Source of the DNA: OLB6 sp964620125
Lineage (GTDB): Bacteria > Bacteroidota > Ignavibacteria > Kapaibacteriales > Kapaibacteriaceae
Assembly: GCA_964620125.1 (NCBI GenBank)
Contig: CAZUGQ010000016.1
Span: 1 to 64,000, forward strand
Length of the DNA stretch: 64,000 nucleotides
Direction of reading: 5' to 3'
A model generated the notes under the pieces. The model ran no database searches. It worked only from the letters and a program-made list of their open reading frames with translations, and was not told where the DNA came from. Shown here piece by piece: positions 42,910-52,425 of this stretch (positions within the stretch are counted from its first letter, which is position 1; every line of letters starts with the position of its first letter). A program made the translations under genes and the position numbers.

Positions 42910-45411
42910 CTACAAAGTTCCGGAAGCGTCTACGTCAACAGTAACACGCACCGATGCAACAGCATGGTTGGATGCGTACTGCTCCAAGGCAGTGCCGAGG
43001 ACTGCACGCATGGTGGAGCCCGAAGGATCTACGTTCTTAGGATTCTTGATGACGATAACCCTTCGGTGTCGATTTCGAATTCGCGCAATGGATGGCACAA
43101 CGGGTGGGAAGCGGAGCAGGGCGGGGTGATCGGTGGGAAGTAATCGGTGGAACACGCGCGACACATGGTCGACATCGGTTTCGGAAAGACTGCTCAACTC
43201 GATGGTAATAAACCGTGCGTACGGTGGGTACATGGCTTCCTTCCGAGAGGCCAGCTCCAGGTGCGTCCACTCGGCTACCTTGTTCTCCGTAACTGCTCGA
43301 ATCACGGGATGCTGAGGCGAGTACGTTTGGATGACAACCTCGCCCGGATGGTCGACCTGCCGTCCTGCTCGGCCACTTACCTGTACCAGAAGTTGCAGTG
43401 TTCGTTCTGCGGCTCGAAAGTCGCTCTGATGCAGCGAATGATCAGCCATCACCACTCCAACAAGCGTTACCCTTGGTAAGTCTAATCCCTTTGCCACCAT
43501 CTGGGTACCAACGATCACATCAATACTCCCAGCGGCAAACTGTTCGAGTAATAATCGGTGTGCACCTCTACGCTGCATGGTGTCGGCATCCATACGAGCA
43601 ATCGTTGGCGTTCGATTGCCGCTAAGGGTCATGCTACCAATGGCCTTTGCAAGGTCCTGCTCCACGCGCTGTGTTCCAATACCGCTTTCCTTGAGGTCTA
43701 CACCACCACATTGATGGCAGGCTGTGCGGACCGTTTCCGAATAACCGCAGTAGTGGCATCGGAGTACTCCGGGAACCTTGTGCCAGGTAAGGTGGACGTC
43801 GCAGTTCGGACACGGAGCAACATAGCCGCAGTCCTGACATTCCAGTTGCGATGCGTATCCGCGCCGATTGAGAAACAGAATGCTTCCTTCGTTCCGCGTT
43901 AAACGTGCTTGAACTGATTCAACTAGGGTGTGCGACAGTGTACCAATCATGCGTCCGGCAGTGCGTTCCTGTGCAATGTGCACAAGAGAAATGCGCGGCA
44001 TCACGGCACCGTCCGTCCGACGTGGTAACAACAGGTGCTTGTACCGGTTGGAGCGAACGTTGTGAACCGACTCCAGGCTTGGCGTTGCTGATCCCATAAT
44101 AACAGCACATCGTTCAAGCGAAGCACGCATCACAGCAACGTCGCGGGCATGATATCGGGGTGCAGGATCGTCCTGCTTGTACGATGGTTCATGTTCTTCA
44201 TCAACCACGATCACACCCAGTTGTGCCAGTGGTGCAAACACGGCACTTCGTGCACCAAGCACCACAAGTTGACTACCCTTAAGGATCTGCTGCCACAGGT
44301 CTGCCCGAGCCCCCTGACTGATTCGTGAATGTAGGAGCAGCACTCGATCACCAAAAACGGCGCGGAATCGGTCATGCAATTGCGGAGTCAGTGCTATCTC
44401 CGGCACCAGCATCAGGCAGGACTTACCTGCGTTGAGTGCAGCCCGCATCACTCGCTGATATACCACGGTTTTACCACTGCCGGTAACACCTTCCAGCAGG
44501 AATGGTGTGAATCCACCTTCCAAGGCTTCAGTGATCGCTGATACCGCACGTTGTTGATCGGCGTTCAGAACGAGGTTCGCTTCGTCAACCGTTGCCAACG
44601 GTGTTGTCGAGTGGTAGGGGGCTTGGCCAGAGATGTATGTGGTTGTGGCAAGCTCCTTCTGTACGAGGCCTTCAATGACGGCAGGAGAGATACCCAACTC
44701 ATTGGCAAGCTTGGTAACGGCCAATGGGCCTTCACCTCGCATGTGGGCAAGGTAGATCTGTCCGAGAGCCAGACTTTGTTTAGGTGCTCGCTTGTCAAGC
44801 TCATCAAAAACACTCTGGATGGTTTCGGGTGCATCGGCCACCTTGCGAGCCAGGCTCACGGCTCTGATGCGTCGAGACGTCAACTCTTCGTCGGTTGTGC
44901 GCGTGATCGTGATCATCCCAGCACGGTGCAATGCATCGAGCTGATCAGCAATGGTGGATGTGCCAAGCTGCTTTTGCAGGTATGCTACCGAGACCTCAGA
45001 GCGATGTTTGCTCAGGAATTCCAGAAGTCTTGCTCTGAGTGGAGCACGTTTGCGCATAGCCTCCAATTCATCGGCATGCAGAGGAACAGTGAGTTCCACT
45101 CGAAGAGATGATGATGGCTGCAAACCTGATGGAAGGGCGGCCTGCAATACCTCTCCCCAGGAGCAGAGATAATAGTCTGCTACTCGCCGGGCAAGATCCA
45201 TGATGGTTGGAGGGATCGATGGCTGGTCGTCCAATACCTCCAGCACATCCTTGATGCCCTGCTGATCACGTGGTTCAACGTCAACCACAAAGCCCGTAAC
45301 CACACGTCGGCCAATCGGCACCAACACTCTCGACCCAGGAGGAACGGGCGTTGGGTGCCGATAGGTAAGGACAGGCAATCGGGGCAGTCCCAGCACTACA
45401 CTGATTAGCAT
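42910..45411 (-). CDS. priA: Primosomal replication restart helicase PriA
   Basis: 833-residue 3'-5' helicase that reloads DnaB at stalled forks. N-terminal 3'-BD domain (VLVPIGRRVVTGFVV), winged helix, then helicase lobes with Walker A LEGVTGSGKTVVYQ and Walker B VIVVDEEHEPSYKQD. Eight zinc cysteines are seen in CQDCGYVAPCPNCDV, CHYCGYSE and CHQCG. GTQMVAKGLDLPRVTLVGV is motif V and QVSGRAGRQ motif VI. Length is usual for Bacteroidota (about 820). Two octamer copies on opposite strands (44308, 44616) lie within it. A 96-base divergent region separates it from the protease gene. Confidence 0.96.
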   Translation of the reverse strand: MLISVVLGLPRLPVLTYRHPTPVPPGSRVLVPIGRRVVTGFVVDVEPRDQQGIKDVLEVLDDQPSIPPTIMDLARRVADYYLCSWGEVLQAALPSGLQPSSSLRVELTVPLHADELEAMRKRAPLRARLLEFLSKHRSEVSVAYLQKQLGTSTIADQLDALHRAGMITITRTTDEELTSRRIRAVSLARKVADAPETIQSVFDELDKRAPKQSLALGQIYLAHMRGEGPLAVTKLANELGISPAVIEGLVQKELATTTYISGQAPYHSTTPLATVDEANLVLNADQQRAVSAITEALEGGFTPFLLEGVTGSGKTVVYQRVMRAALNAGKSCLMLVPEIALTPQLHDRFRAVFGDRVLLLHSRISQGARADLWQQILKGSQLVVLGARSAVFAPLAQLGVIVVDEEHEPSYKQDDPAPRYHARDVAVMRASLERCAVIMGSATPSLESVHNVRSNRYKHLLLPRRTDGAVMPRISLVHIAQERTAGRMIGTLSHTLVESVQARLTRNEGSILFLNRRGYASQLECQDCGYVAPCPNCDVHLTWHKVPGVLRCHYCGYSETVRTACHQCGGVDLKESGIGTQRVEQDLAKAIGSMTLSGNRTPTIARMDADTMQRRGAHRLLLEQFAAGSIDVIVGTQMVAKGLDLPRVTLVGVVMADHSLHQSDFRAAERTLQLLVQVSGRAGRQVDHPGEVVIQTYSPQHPVIRAVTENKVAEWTHLELASRKEAMYPPYARFITIELSSLSETDVDHVSRVFHRLLPTDHPALLRFPPVVPSIARIRNRHRRVIVIKNPKNVDPSGSTMRAVLGTALEQYASNHAVASVRVTVDVDASGTL

Positions 45412-45507
45412 TCTGGCAATCTACGTTCATTAGATCTGCGACTGCAGAGGTGTGCGCTAGCAGGTGCTGAAAGCAATAACTCGGCAAAGTCTTCGATATT
45501 CGCGCTC

Positions 45508-46731
45508 ATGGCACATACATCACGGTCAACACGAACATTCACAATGGTCTGTACCATCCTACTTGGTACACAGCTAGCCGCATGCAGTCCAGCCGAGTCG
45601 CCCGAACCACCACCGCCCGGAGTTGTGGTTTCCAAGAGTTCCCGAGCACCGCTGTATGTAAGCACCGACGATGCAATCAGTGCGTCGCGCCAGAATGCAA
45701 TAACTCGGGCTGTAGAACTATGCTCGGCGGCCGTTGTGGGCATCAACGTTACCGAAATACGCGAGGAAGTATATCGCAATCCGTTTTCGATGTTCGATGA
45801 TCCCATCTTCGAACGGTTCTTCGGGCCGCAAACACGCCGACATCAGTATCAGGTGAAAGGCATGGGGTCTGGTTTCATTATCTCGCCAGACGGGTACATC
45901 CTTACCAACGACCATGTTGCTGGCACGGCAACGAAGGTAGTTGTAACCATGACGGATGGCACAAAACATGACGCGCGTGTGGTGGGTACCGATGTGGTGT
46001 CGGATGTTACTCTGCTCAAGATCAATGCTACAGGCTTACCATACCTGAAGTTGGCGAACAGTGACGGCGTTCGGGTTGGAGAGTGGAGCATTGCCTTTGG
46101 CAACCCCTTTGGCCTGTTCGACATCAATGCAAAGCCAACCGTTACGGTAGGAGTTATCAGCAACATTGGTGTGAACTTCACCCAGCCCGACGAGAGGGGA
46201 GAAGAGCGTGTGTATCGGAACATGTTGCAAACGGATGCAGCCATTTCCTCTGGCAATAGCGGCGGTCCATTGGTGAATGCCGATGGCGAGGTAATCGGCA
46301 TCAACACCGTTATCTACTCCACAGCACAGAGCTCACGGGGGGCTGGCAGCATCGGCATTGGTTTTGCCATTCCCATCAATCGCGTAAAGAAGGTGGTGGA
46401 CAAGCTTCGGGCAGAAGGCAAGATCGATCGGAATTACTGGACGGGACTGAAGGTGGTACCGCTTGACGAAGAAACGTCGCAGTATTACCGAGTAGAGCGG
46501 ACTGATGGCGTGCTTGTTGTTCGTGTTGCTGGTGGCAGTCCAGCCGATGATGCAGGGATCGAGCCGGGCGACATCATTGTGGCCGTTGATGGTCAGCGCG
46601 TGCAGGATGTGCAGGATTTGAATGTCCTCATTCTTGACGCTGAAACTGGCCAAAAGCTCTCGGTCGAAGTGGAGCGAGGTGGCAAGGTGCGGACCTTTCA
46701 CATCACGCTATCGAAGCCGCCGTCACGATGA
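45508..46731 (+). CDS. htrA: HtrA/DegQ-like trypsin-family serine protease with PDZ domain
   Basis: 407 residues with a lipoprotein-type signal (FTMVCTILLGTQLAACSPA; Cys about 26), so membrane-anchored in the periplasm. The S1C triad is complete: His in YILTNDHVAGTA, Asp in SDVTLLKINAT, Ser in SSGNSGGPLVNADG. One PDZ domain follows (about 310-400; GVLVVRVAGGSPADDAGIEPGDIIVAVDG). Only one PDZ, as in DegS-like or short HtrA. It is a protein quality-control protease, by family. The last four bases overlap the lptB ATG (ATGA). A six-G run with GGCT resembles the dispersed octamer but lacks its A. Confidence 0.93.
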   Translation: MAHTSRSTRTFTMVCTILLGTQLAACSPAESPEPPPPGVVVSKSSRAPLYVSTDDAISASRQNAITRAVELCSAAVVGINVTEIREEVYRNPFSMFDDPIFERFFGPQTRRHQYQVKGMGSGFIISPDGYILTNDHVAGTATKVVVTMTDGTKHDARVVGTDVVSDVTLLKINATGLPYLKLANSDGVRVGEWSIAFGNPFGLFDINAKPTVTVGVISNIGVNFTQPDERGEERVYRNMLQTDAAISSGNSGGPLVNADGEVIGINTVIYSTAQSSRGAGSIGIGFAIPINRVKKVVDKLRAEGKIDRNYWTGLKVVPLDEETSQYYRVERTDGVLVVRVAGGSPADDAGIEPGDIIVAVDGQRVQDVQDLNVLILDAETGQKLSVEVERGGKVRTFHITLSKPPSR

Positions 46732-47531
46732 ACACAAACCAGCGAAACAAGGGTGACCTGTTAACGGAAGAATCATCCACGACATCAGGTTTGCATGTGT
46801 CAAGGATCTTACGTGCAGATGGGCTGCGCAAGTCGTACCGTAAGCGCGTTGTAGTTAAGGAAAGCACCTTGCATGTGGCGCAAGGTGAGGTGGTTGGGTT
46901 GCTTGGTCCGAATGGTGCTGGCAAAACGACAACATTCTACATGATCGTTGGGATGGTGAGGCCGGAACGTGGAAGGGTGTTCCTGGACGAACGCAACATC
47001 ACGGGTTTGCCAATGTATCGGCGGGCACGTCTTGGCATTGCATATCTGCCGCAGGAGCCTAGTGTGTTCAGGCAGCTAACTGTTGAGCAGAACATCATGG
47101 CCGTTCTGCAACTGCGGAAAATGCGTGGCGCAGAACGGCGTGCAAAGCTTCAGCACCTACTCGAAGAATTTGGGCTCACGCACATCCGCAAAAGTCTTGG
47201 CTATATGTTGTCGGGTGGGGAGCGGCGTCGGTGCGAGATAGCACGAGCTTTGGCAACCGATCCAACGTTCATCCTTTTCGACGAACCGTTTGCCGGTATC
47301 GACCCATTGGCAGTTGAGGACATCATTACCATCGTCCGCGACCTTAAGTCGAAGGGAATTGGTGTGCTCATTACCGATCATAACGTGCACGAAACACTGT
47401 CAATCACGGATCGGGCATACATCCTGATCGATGGGACCATGTTTGCAAGTGGCACGGCAGAGGAGGTTGCAAACAATCCAGACGTTCGCAAACGATACCT
47501 TGGTGAGTCGTTCTCCCTTGAGCGGTATTAA
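46728..47531 (+). CDS. lptB: LPS export ABC transporter ATP-binding protein
   Basis: 267 residues; powers extraction of LPS from the inner membrane with LptF, LptG and LptC. Walker A VVGLLGPNGAGKTTTFYM, LptB-specific YLPQEPSVFRQLTVEQNI, signature YMLSGGERRRCEIARAL, Walker B FILFDEPFAGIDPLAVEDI and the H-loop GVLITDHNVHETL. The N-terminal 25 residues before the fold are longer than usual. Coupled to the htrA gene. A downstream converging TonB receptor gene ends 34 bases away. LptB marks the organism as LPS-producing and two-membraned. Confidence 0.95.
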   Translation: MNTNQRNKGDLLTEESSTTSGLHVSRILRADGLRKSYRKRVVVKESTLHVAQGEVVGLLGPNGAGKTTTFYMIVGMVRPERGRVFLDERNITGLPMYRRARLGIAYLPQEPSVFRQLTVEQNIMAVLQLRKMRGAERRAKLQHLLEEFGLTHIRKSLGYMLSGGERRRCEIARALATDPTFILFDEPFAGIDPLAVEDIITIVRDLKSKGIGVLITDHNVHETLSITDRAYILIDGTMFASGTAEEVANNPDVRKRYLGESFSLERY

Positions 47532-47565
47532 GGTATGGTGCGATGCAAAGCACACACACTACCAG

Positions 47566-49779
47566 TTACTGAACTTCAACCTGAAAAATCAAGCTCCGTG
47601 TTGGGCTTAGGTTGGCTACAGCCTCGGCATAATAATAGTCCAGTATGTTCCTGCCGATAATCCCGAAGCGCCAGGTATGTTCACCCTCCATGGGTACGGT
47701 GTAGAACAGGCGGACGTCAACAACATGCGCTGGCACGCGTTCGTCTGCGTCGGGAATAAAGACCTCAAGGCGGTCATCGATGCGCTCTACCCGATTCTGA
47801 TATCGATACTCAAGCTGTACACTAAGTGGGGTGAGTGGAGACCAGACCATACGCGAATACCATAACACGTTGTTTCTGTACTTGAGTGTTTGGTTGAGAG
47901 TTAGGTCTCTCGGCAACATTCCCGTGACTCCTGTTTCCACCATGAGCGATGAATGCAGCATGGCCCGCAGCGTGAGTTCTGCGCCAAGGATGCGTGCACG
48001 TGTGATGTTCGTGAACACAATCGGCACAGCAGGGTCATCAGTATCGAACTGAGGTTCGATCAGATCAAACAGCTCGTTGTCAAAAATGGCTAGGTCAAGG
48101 TCGAACGGAACACTGACATCAGAAGGTGTCCAATGCAAGCCGATCTCGGCAGACCATGAGCTTTCCGCCAGTAAGCCGGGGTTGGGCTTCACATTGAACG
48201 GCCCATACCGAATGTTGGCATACCTCTCGGCTATTGAGGGCGCTCGGAAGCCTCTTCCAGCACTTGCTCGCACTGTGAATGATGGATCCAGTGACCAGGA
48301 CATTCCCAGCTTTGGACTAAACTCCAAGTGATCGTCCAGGGTGACCGTTTTTTCGTGATCCACTCGCATGCCGAGTGTGAAGATTGGGCCACCCTCAAGA
48401 GTGTACTCCGCTTGTGCAAACAGGGCAGCAAGGGTTTGCAATTGTTTGCCGTAAACGTCGGCCGATACATCATTAACTCGCGCCATCAACCCAGTGGTTA
48501 TCGTCAGGGATGGAATGATGCTTGAAGTAAGCATTACATCAGTGTTCCAGGCTAACGCCGTTGACGTATTGGAATCCTGGGGTACGTTGTTCAGACTATT
48601 CTCGAAATGTGTACGAAACACACCACTGCGCACAACGAGAGATGTTCTACTATCAAGCAGACTTAGCCACTCGATGGCTCCAGCGAGTTTGTCTGTGAAC
48701 AATAACTGATTCGGGTCCTGGTCATCGGGTGGACGGGTAGCGTTTCGTAGGTCCTTCCAGTACAAAAAGTTCTGACTGATCTGCAAGGCATACAGACCGA
48801 ACACAGTAAAGCGATTCCTGTCTGACGCTTGCCATTGGGCCTTTGCATAAGCAAATCCTCTGGCTGACTCATCAAAGTCGCGATAACTCTGATCGGCACG
48901 AATGCCAGCGCTACCGCTAATCGAAACTGTGCCAAAGCGGCGCGCCGCACGCACGTCCAGTCCGCCATTCAACGGTACTCCTGAACGAAACTGCCACTCA
49001 CTATGCCTGGGTTGCGTGTAGCTGCCGATGTATCCTCTGGCAGAAAACTCTTCGTTTGCCAACAATGGCTTTGTGAACATGGAAACAACACCACCAAGGG
49101 CACCGGTGCCATAGAGGGCACTGCCTGCCCCTTTTACCACCTCGATACGTTCTACATCGGCAACTGGCATCACATCAAACTTGATGTCGCCATTGTCGCC
49201 AGACATGAGTGGAAAACCATCCAGCAGTACCATGGTTCGATTGCCGACGCCAAGAGCAAAACCACTGGTGCCGCGAACGTTAACCTGATCCTTAACCACA
49301 TTCACGCCACTTACGTACCGCAGGGCATCGTCAAGCTGGGTGATGTTGCGCTGCGATAGGTCGGTGGTGCTTAGCGTACTCACACTGATTGGTACATCCT
49401 GCACGGCTTGTACTCGACGATTGGCACTGATGATCACGTCCTGTTTCACGATGTCGGATGCGAGCATGGTGAGAACCATGTCTTCCGACGATCTGGAAAT
49501 CGTGACCTTTGCCTTCGTTGGCTGGTACCCTACGCGCGAGGCTAGAACGGTAACAGTGGCAATCGGTGTGTTGGTAATCGTGAAGCGTCCGCTACTGTCG
49601 GTGATGGCGCCAAGTCTGGTTCCTTCTATTCGAACAACCACGCCTGCAATTGGAGCTGCCGTCATTCTATCGGTGATCTGTCCCCGCAGGTCGGCAGCAG
49701 TAATGTGGCTGCCGTTCATCGTTATCCATGCGCAGATGCACAAGCACGCGAGCACGTGTATGCGGTGGTAGGCTTTCAT
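47566..49779 (-). CDS. TonB-dependent outer-membrane receptor with CarboxypepD-like N-domain
   Basis: 737 residues from ATG 49779, which opens a signal peptide (MKAYHRIHVLACLCICAWI); the frame upstream to 49902 covers the neighbouring lipoprotein gene. Residues about 28-110 are a CarboxypepD_reg-like domain (LRGQITDRMTAAPIAGVVVR). The plug follows (VQDVPISVSTLSTTDLSQRNI, VNVRGTSGFALGVGNRTMVLLDGFP, VERIEVVKGAGSALYGTGALGGVV), then the 22-strand barrel (FRAPSIAERYANIRYGPFNVKPNPG) ending ARSLIFQVEVQ-like. Uptake of a siderophore, cobalamin or other ligand is known for the family. The upstream coupled lipoprotein and phoD genes hint at phosphorus nutrition. Confidence 0.93.
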   Translation of the reverse strand: MKAYHRIHVLACLCICAWITMNGSHITAADLRGQITDRMTAAPIAGVVVRIEGTRLGAITDSSGRFTITNTPIATVTVLASRVGYQPTKAKVTISRSSEDMVLTMLASDIVKQDVIISANRRVQAVQDVPISVSTLSTTDLSQRNITQLDDALRYVSGVNVVKDQVNVRGTSGFALGVGNRTMVLLDGFPLMSGDNGDIKFDVMPVADVERIEVVKGAGSALYGTGALGGVVSMFTKPLLANEEFSARGYIGSYTQPRHSEWQFRSGVPLNGGLDVRAARRFGTVSISGSAGIRADQSYRDFDESARGFAYAKAQWQASDRNRFTVFGLYALQISQNFLYWKDLRNATRPPDDQDPNQLLFTDKLAGAIEWLSLLDSRTSLVVRSGVFRTHFENSLNNVPQDSNTSTALAWNTDVMLTSSIIPSLTITTGLMARVNDVSADVYGKQLQTLAALFAQAEYTLEGGPIFTLGMRVDHEKTVTLDDHLEFSPKLGMSWSLDPSFTVRASAGRGFRAPSIAERYANIRYGPFNVKPNPGLLAESSWSAEIGLHWTPSDVSVPFDLDLAIFDNELFDLIEPQFDTDDPAVPIVFTNITRARILGAELTLRAMLHSSLMVETGVTGMLPRDLTLNQTLKYRNNVLWYSRMVWSPLTPLSVQLEYRYQNRVERIDDRLEVFIPDADERVPAHVVDVRLFYTVPMEGEHTWRFGIIGRNILDYYYAEAVANLSPTRSLIFQVEVQ

Positions 49780-49780
49780 G

Positions 49781-50272
49781 TTAGAATGGCTGCGGTGGAA
49801 GGTTGGCAAAGTCAACAACAAAGTCCACGCGCACTGTTTGTCCCACACCAACCTCGAGAGGTTTCGGTGTACCGGGGTTGGCTTCATCGGCATACAAAGC
49901 AAGCATCTTCCAATCCTGAAGCAGATTGGGGCCTACACGTCCTGCTACAACCACGTACCTGAATGTGCGTGGCGTACCGTCGACGTTTAAGCTATAGGCC
50001 GTACTGTCAGAGAATCGTGCGAGGGTATCGGAAAAGGCAGCATTGCCGTTCACGATTGCCCCGAGTACGGAATCTGCAACTGGAGGTTGACTGTCGAACA
50101 ACACAACGCGAACCTCCAGCATTGTATCCGGCCATGCTGGTGCACCACCAACGTACCGTACAACGCCATTCACGAACGACTCGGGAGGTAGGTCGGCTGG
50201 ATCCAAACCACCACAGCCGGCTGTTGCCAGCAACCACCATCCCACCAGCATGGTCCGCACCCTGCGAGTCAT
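49781..50272 (-). CDS. Hypothetical lipoprotein between phoD and TonB receptor
   Basis: 163 residues with lipobox LLATAGCGG (Cys about 20). The mature part has beta-rich segments (SFVNGVVRYVGGAPAWPDTM, LEVRVVLFDSQPP, TFRYVVVAGRVGPNLLQDWK, GVGQTVRVDFVVDFANLPPQPF), suggesting an immunoglobulin-like or transthyretin-like fold. No family recognised. The stop is one base from the TonB receptor's ATG and the start is 30 bases after phoD, so it is probably co-transcribed and may be a surface or periplasmic partner of the receptor. Confidence 0.75.
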   Translation of the reverse strand: MTRRVRTMLVGWWLLATAGCGGLDPADLPPESFVNGVVRYVGGAPAWPDTMLEVRVVLFDSQPPVADSVLGAIVNGNAAFSDTLARFSDSTAYSLNVDGTPRTFRYVVVAGRVGPNLLQDWKMLALYADEANPGTPKPLEVGVGQTVRVDFVVDFANLPPQPF

Positions 50273-50302
50273 GCGGCAAGCTACGTAATCGCCGTGATGC
50301 TC

Positions 50303-52345
50303 TTATCGCTGAACAACGATGGGTAGCGAGTCTCCTCGTCCGTTATACTCCAACACTAAAGTGTAGGCGCCATTGGCGATACCCGTTAGGTCTAACATCC
50401 ACACATTGATGCCAGCCATAACGTTCAGAACAATTTCCTCTCTGGCAACCTCACCGTTTATACCAACAAGACGGGCTTGAATAGGAGTAGCAATGGGGAC
50501 AACGAAGGTCACGTACATCATTGTCGTAGCCGGATTCGCACCGTGACCCACGATTGTAAGGGGGCTTGGAAGTACGTCTTCCTGTATAGAGGTGACGGGT
50601 GGTTCTGCAGGAACGGGCTGCTCCTGAACAGCCTTTGGGGAAGCCGGAATCTCGGCACGAGTAAGAGTTGCTCCGCACGTGTTTACTGAACCACAGACCC
50701 ATGACTCTTCTCTACTGCGCACGAGTATCGTGTCAACCATAAAAAAGTCGCACTGAGCTCTGTTGTTCGTCAGGTCAAGAATCGCATAGCCATGTTGTGT
50801 GATGTCGAACCACGTCAGATGCGGGTTCAGCTTGCCCAGCGTACTTGATATGGTCGCCAGAAGTGCGGGTGCGATGAGAGAGAGTGTTTGGTCTTGCTGC
50901 AGTGTCTCGTCAAAGTTGTTCGATGTGATGGATGGAACCACAAACTCAACCACGTTCTGTTCTCCTTCTGGCCACTTGCCATCGAATGCAAAGCCAGAAT
51001 GGAAATCTCCTGATAAGATGATGTTGCACTGGCTCTCATCTTTCAGGAAGCTAGCGAGTGCAGACCGTTGAGCAGGGTAGTTGTTCCACACATCACCATA
51101 GAAGGCTTGTTCAAGCACGGCCGTTAAAGCTGGAAGCTGCGGACGTAGCACGTTGGCAATGATCTCCGGGACCAGCGAGAAAAGCAATGTGGTGTCAATC
51201 GGTGCCACGGTGGTCGGCGAGAAATACACTTGGTTTCCTAGAACCTTCCATCGCGCTGTAGAGCTCGACATGCCATCGGTAAGCCAGTTGAACTGTTGCT
51301 GACTCATGATTTTTCGGTTGGGATCGACCAAACTGTCCCGACTTTGGGGTGTGGTAAGACTACCAACTCCCATCACCTGTTTATCCCGGCCATCCAATCG
51401 TGTATCCAGCATAAACAAATCGGCCATTCCCCCAAAGGAGAATGACCGGTAAATCCTGCCATCGTTGGCATCGCGAATCGGCATCCACTCGCTATGTACG
51501 CGTTTACTCACAGCCTTGCGTACCTCCCACGACCCTTCCGAAGCTGAGTGGTTTTCAGCACCATCTACGTAGCTATCGTTTGCACTTTCATGATCGTCCC
51601 ACACGTGAATAACGGGATGTTGCTGATGCAGTCTGCGAAGGTCCGGATCGAGTCGGTATTGTGCATATCGTGTTCGGTAATCAGCCAGAGTAATGATCTC
51701 GTTTGTTGGTTCATGAAGTCGGCCAAGTTGCTGTCCAACCTGTCCGCCATAACCTGTGGCTTCGTACTCATAGATGTAGTCGCCCAGGTGAATCACAGCA
51801 TCCAGGTCATTGCGTTCCCCAATGGCACCATAGGCATTGAAGAAACCGGCAGGAAAATTCGAGCAACTAGCTACTGCAAAACGCACATGATTCTGCCCTT
51901 CTAGTGCCGTGGTGTGGGTTCTGCCAATGAGCGAAAACCGTCCGCCACTTTCAAACACGTAGTTGTAGGTAACGCCTGGTGTAAGACCGGTCACGTCCAC
52001 CTTTACGCAGTAGTCGTTGTCCGCAATGGCTTCACCAGAGTAATCAAAAACCAGGTCGACACCTGAGGAACTAGCTGGCCAAACCTTGAGCCGATAGGGT
52101 AGGGATGCTTCACCGTTTTCGGGTGTGATGCGCGTCCACACAATAACACTTGTTGGAGTTGGGTCGCCACTTGCCACGCCGTGGTAAAACGGTGCAAGCT
52201 TCGGGTCAACTTCGGTTATCACCTCACCACGCTGACTGTTCCCATCGTAACCACGGCCATGGACGTTGAATGGACTATTGCGTAAATCCTGGGCGTTCAC
52301 ATTCGATGCGAACACAAGTATCACGAGGGTAATCAACGTGCGCAT
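50303..52345 (-). CDS. phoD: Alkaline phosphatase PhoD family, T9SS-targeted
   Basis: 680 residues. ATG 52345 is fixed by the Shine-Dalgarno GGAGG (complement of 52351-52355) and by the signal peptide MRTLITLVILVFASNVNAQ; the longer frame is not used. PhoD N-terminal domain (HGVASGDPTPTSVIVWTRIT) and metallophosphatase domain with AVASCSNFP, VIHLGDYIYEYEATGYGG, HVWDDHESANDSYVDG and ILSGDFHSGFAFDGKWP, so calcium/iron site residues look present. The C-terminal 75 residues (GHGANPATTMMYVTF ... PIVVQR) form a T9SS sorting domain, so the enzyme is probably at the cell surface, releasing phosphate from phosphodiesters. First gene of the putative phoD-lipoprotein-TonB receptor operon. Confidence 0.92.
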   Translation of the reverse strand: MRTLITLVILVFASNVNAQDLRNSPFNVHGRGYDGNSQRGEVITEVDPKLAPFYHGVASGDPTPTSVIVWTRITPENGEASLPYRLKVWPASSSGVDLVFDYSGEAIADNDYCVKVDVTGLTPGVTYNYVFESGGRFSLIGRTHTTALEGQNHVRFAVASCSNFPAGFFNAYGAIGERNDLDAVIHLGDYIYEYEATGYGGQVGQQLGRLHEPTNEIITLADYRTRYAQYRLDPDLRRLHQQHPVIHVWDDHESANDSYVDGAENHSASEGSWEVRKAVSKRVHSEWMPIRDANDGRIYRSFSFGGMADLFMLDTRLDGRDKQVMGVGSLTTPQSRDSLVDPNRKIMSQQQFNWLTDGMSSSTARWKVLGNQVYFSPTTVAPIDTTLLFSLVPEIIANVLRPQLPALTAVLEQAFYGDVWNNYPAQRSALASFLKDESQCNIILSGDFHSGFAFDGKWPEGEQNVVEFVVPSITSNNFDETLQQDQTLSLIAPALLATISSTLGKLNPHLTWFDITQHGYAILDLTNNRAQCDFFMVDTILVRSREESWVCGSVNTCGATLTRAEIPASPKAVQEQPVPAEPPVTSIQEDVLPSPLTIVGHGANPATTMMYVTFVVPIATPIQARLVGINGEVAREEIVLNVMAGINVWMLDLTGIANGAYTLVLEYNGRGDSLPIVVQR

Positions 52346-52425
52346 TGCCACCTCCTTAAAGTGCCATGATATTATCCGATTCCGATGCAAGAATAGCACC
52401 ATTCGCTTCACCGTAGTTTTATCAA

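Noticed and set aside
46333..46341. Six-G run followed by CT in htrA as a further octamer copy
   Set aside because: The base before the five G is G, not A, so it does not match AGGGGGCT exactly.
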